This document shows, in pieces, positions 61,399 through 64,000 of a DNA stretch of 64,000 bases. This DNA comes from Liquidambar formosana (lineage: Eukaryota; Streptophyta; Magnoliopsida; Saxifragales; Altingiaceae), in assembly GCA_039720395.1 (NCBI GenBank), contig CM077823.1, forward strand, positions 13,893,385 through 13,957,384, given 5' to 3'. How positions within the stretch are numbered: the stretch's first letter is position 1; every line of letters begins with the position of its first letter. Below the pieces are notes generated by a model that saw nothing but the letters and a program-made list of their open reading frames with translations, was not told where the DNA came from and did not search any database. Both the position numbers and the translations under genes were made by a program.

Positions 61399-63427
61399 GT
61401 GATTTATATATCTCTCCCAATAAATTTTTAGCATAACTACTTACAATTCTATATATAAATCTATATATATATATAGTTTTCCATTTACCTTTCATTGACA
61501 GCATTTTAACTACAATAAATCTATGAAATGAAGATATAGTAGATTCTAAGTGTATTAAAGGCAATGCCGAAAACCTAAGTTTGAGTCTCCTGACCTATTC
61601 TCTTCTTATGCTTGAACATTGTCTTCACCCTTTAAATTAAATAATCATTAACAAATAGATTCATTACTAATCCAAAAGAAAAGAAATAGGGAAAACAAGA
61701 AAAGAAAAAGAAAAAATTGCATTTAAAAGTTGTGCTAAGATGGGAAAAATCTAATTATTTTATACCATAATAGTATAATCTCTAATATGTTATACAGTTC
61801 CTAATCTTGGATTCACCACATTACCTCTTGATTGAACCTATAATATCTAAATTCTATAAACTAACCTTAATAATAAATATATATTATGATTATGAAAGTG
61901 TTGAAAACATCCAACTTCTTCTTTAGAAATGGAAGTAATCGGTGTCCCAACCTAATGGTTTAGCATACGTACATATCCACCGGTCTGTTGTCGAGAAGTA
62001 GGAATGTAGAATGTCTACAATTAATAGTCGTTTGGACCTTTTATCCAAATAACTAAATGATATTTTTACTTATGTTGTAAATGCTTTAACTAAAAACATG
62101 GTTTACTATATGGATGGAAACTTGATAACATTAAGATCAACTAGGAGAAACGTCGTGATTAAAGCTAGTGGCAACCAAGTATTCTATCTAAATAAAATAT
62201 TGAGAGAACTGGTTTTTTCATGGTTCTAGATAATAGGACTACCTAGAGTTATCATAACTAAGCTATACAAAAGTCAAAAAAGTGTTTTTGGATCCTGGCT
62301 TGTTTGGGGAAAAAAAATTATACTTTAAAATTTGTAAAAGTGGGTCTAGAATAGTAGAAATGCCTCAAACTAGATGTAAGATGCTTGCTTAAGTCCATAT
62401 AGGGGTATATTAATGTTGCAGACACATTTCTCCCCTTCTCAACAACACAACCACAAATCTATGGAGGTTGGTTTAGTGACGAAGGAGGCTTGAATAGATG
62501 AGTTGAAGACTTGGAAATAATCATAACACTTATGTTCTTACAAACTAGAGATATCTTCTTTTATAATAGGTTATGAAAGAGATAATAATAGAGGATAAAA
62601 TGTTATTAAGAGTTGAAATTTTGGTATTTTGAATCATAGGTATAGACTAAAGTACTTATTAGAGAGCTTGTGGATGAAAAATGGACCATAAAAGGAAACA
62701 TAATGTACCATATAATGTGTAGCATTAGTATTTATTCTCAAGATTCAGGAGTATCTAAACAGCTAGAGATGGACTTGATAGATATCATTACCAAGTTTGT
62801 AAAAGGTGAACTCTTATTATTCTTGACTACCATCATTATCCAACATCCAAATCTAGTTTGTGCCGTTCTTGGCTAGATAAATTGTGGGAAATTAAACTTA
62901 TTGATGAGCGCATGAAGAATTGGCTTCGTAGCAATAGATCTTAAGGAGCCCATAAATAGGTAGGCATTGACAAATAGTGTTGAACTCACATGATGACTAA
63001 GAGTTTTGTTTTTTTTTTTTTTTTTTTTTATGATCAGCAAATCAAAATAAATTTTATTAATTCAAGAAGAATTACACAGGATAAACTTATATAGATTCAT
63101 CATACACTCCAATGCCAAAACACCCTACTACTATGACAACTAACTCCTACTATTACATCCAAAAAGAAAATCAGTCTCCCAAAATCAACTTAAGAAACTA
63201 CTGAAAATGGAAAGATTTTACAATTAATCAAGCTTTGACCCTTAAAAGATCATTTTTGGCCTTGAAACTTTGGGAAAATAAGCAAAAAGTCCATTTACAA
63301 GGAAATATTGAGACAATAGTCTTCCTAATTTTCTTGTATAGCCACAAGTCCAAAAATATCCTTAAATCTTAACGTTTCATGCAGAAGTTAGAGTCAGCTT
63401 TTTATTTAATACCTATTTTGTTCTCTC
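61399..63427. other. Downstream AT-rich region, no gene recognised
   Basis: Only short open frames without recognisable domains. A T run at 63009-63029 followed by TATGATCAGCAAATC could mark the 3' end of a reversed retroposon, but no body was recognised. Confidence 0.4.
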
Positions 63428-63790
63428 AACTGTTATAGTAAAGCCTTCTCGACTGTTATAGTAAATATTCAAGGTATTAATGCTTATATTGTGTTAGGAT
63501 TTTTTATTTTTTTATTTTTTTGAATTTTCCCCATTATTAACTCAATCAATTAATGTCCATCAATAAGTTTCCATCTCAATTGTTATGGTAAGTATTTAAG
63601 GTATTAACACTTATATTCTGTTAGGATATTATTTTGAATTTCACTCAATCAATGACAAAATTTTTGTTTTAGTGTCGAACTGTTATAGTAAATATTCAAG
63701 ATATTAATGGTTATATTTTGCTAGGATATTTTTTTGACTTTTCCCTCACAAATCCATAATTCACTCAATCAATACAAAATTTCCATGTCC
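63428..63790. repeat. Diverged tandem repeat
   Basis: Three units beginning TGTTAT[AG]GTAA[AG]TATT start at 63454, 63581 and 63681. Each runs through a TTATAT..TG[TC]TAGGAT core to ACTCAATCAAT. A truncated unit is at about 63431. Confidence 0.75.
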
Positions 63791-64000
63791 AACAAACAGT
63801 TACATAATGCATTATGTGATTAGACAAAAATAGTTACATGCATTGCTTAATTAAAAATTTATTTAACAGATTAGTAACATAGACAAAGTATGTTACACGC
63901 GGAAGTAATTGTTTCAAAAATTTCGAATTACACATTGAACAATTCTGTTTCTAACTATAGAGATTATACATGAAATTGATTTAACTGTTTGGTTAGATGT

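Noticed and set aside
62670..62876. 68-codon frame near the right end
   Set aside because: No recognisable domain, splice context or repeat; likely chance in AT-rich DNA.
1..64000. tRNA or rRNA genes
   Set aside because: Only tRNA-complementary primer sites were found; no tRNA body or rRNA sequence recognised.

Overview
This window is nuclear DNA of a flowering plant. About the first four fifths (1-51,678) is a nest of LTR retrotransposons. The last fifth (51,679-64,000) is AT-rich, low-copy-looking DNA that carries a split GATA zinc-finger gene, a MITE and old repeats. Spliceosomal GT-AG introns, plant-type retroelements with tRNA-Arg and tRNA-iMet primer sites, plant TATA boxes and a plant GATA finger (CX2CX18CX2C) support this. 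I cannot name the species.

Nest, from junctions and target-site duplications (TSDs). Element C (minus strand, Ty3/gypsy Tat type) is the oldest; its gag is cut at 25,271/25,272 by the 3' LTR of element B (plus strand). B is visible only as its 3' tandem array, polypurine tract and 3' LTR. Element A (plus, from before position 1 to 19,294) sits inside B's tandem array. A 2.57-kb solo LTR (G, 19,326-21,896, TSD aatgc) lies in the same array. Element D (minus, 30,039-43,653, TSD ctagc) lies inside C's 5' LTR. Further right is a 5.8-kb deleted Ty1/copia element E (minus, 45,834-51,673, TSD catca), which contains a Tat-like solo LTR, F (about 48,056-49,493).

Element A is about 20.5 kb by inference. 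Its order is 5' LTR, tRNA-Arg primer site, gag, protease plus G-patch, a probable 170-nt spliced intron, reverse transcriptase, degenerate RNase H, archaeal-type RNase H and integrase. Then come two antisense host-like genes, a hairpin-rich region, a 196/198-bp tandem array, the polypurine tract and the 3' LTR. The antisense genes are a DUF7745-like gene and a seven-exon plant-mobile-domain (PMD) gene. Both carry their own TATA-like sequence and, upstream of it, the same roughly 80-bp GC-rich dyad found upstream of the LTR TATA. All main frames of A carry frameshifts or stop codons, so this copy is not intact.

Element D keeps an intact gag but has lost pol and both antisense genes. It carries a long tandem array of short hairpins and is very young: its LTRs differ by about two bases and by exactly two 182-bp repeat units.

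The most unusual material is structural: a shared dyad at three promoters of one element with arm covariation between families, and two long arrays whose short stems covary around a constant loop. Both readings were made by eye and need computation.
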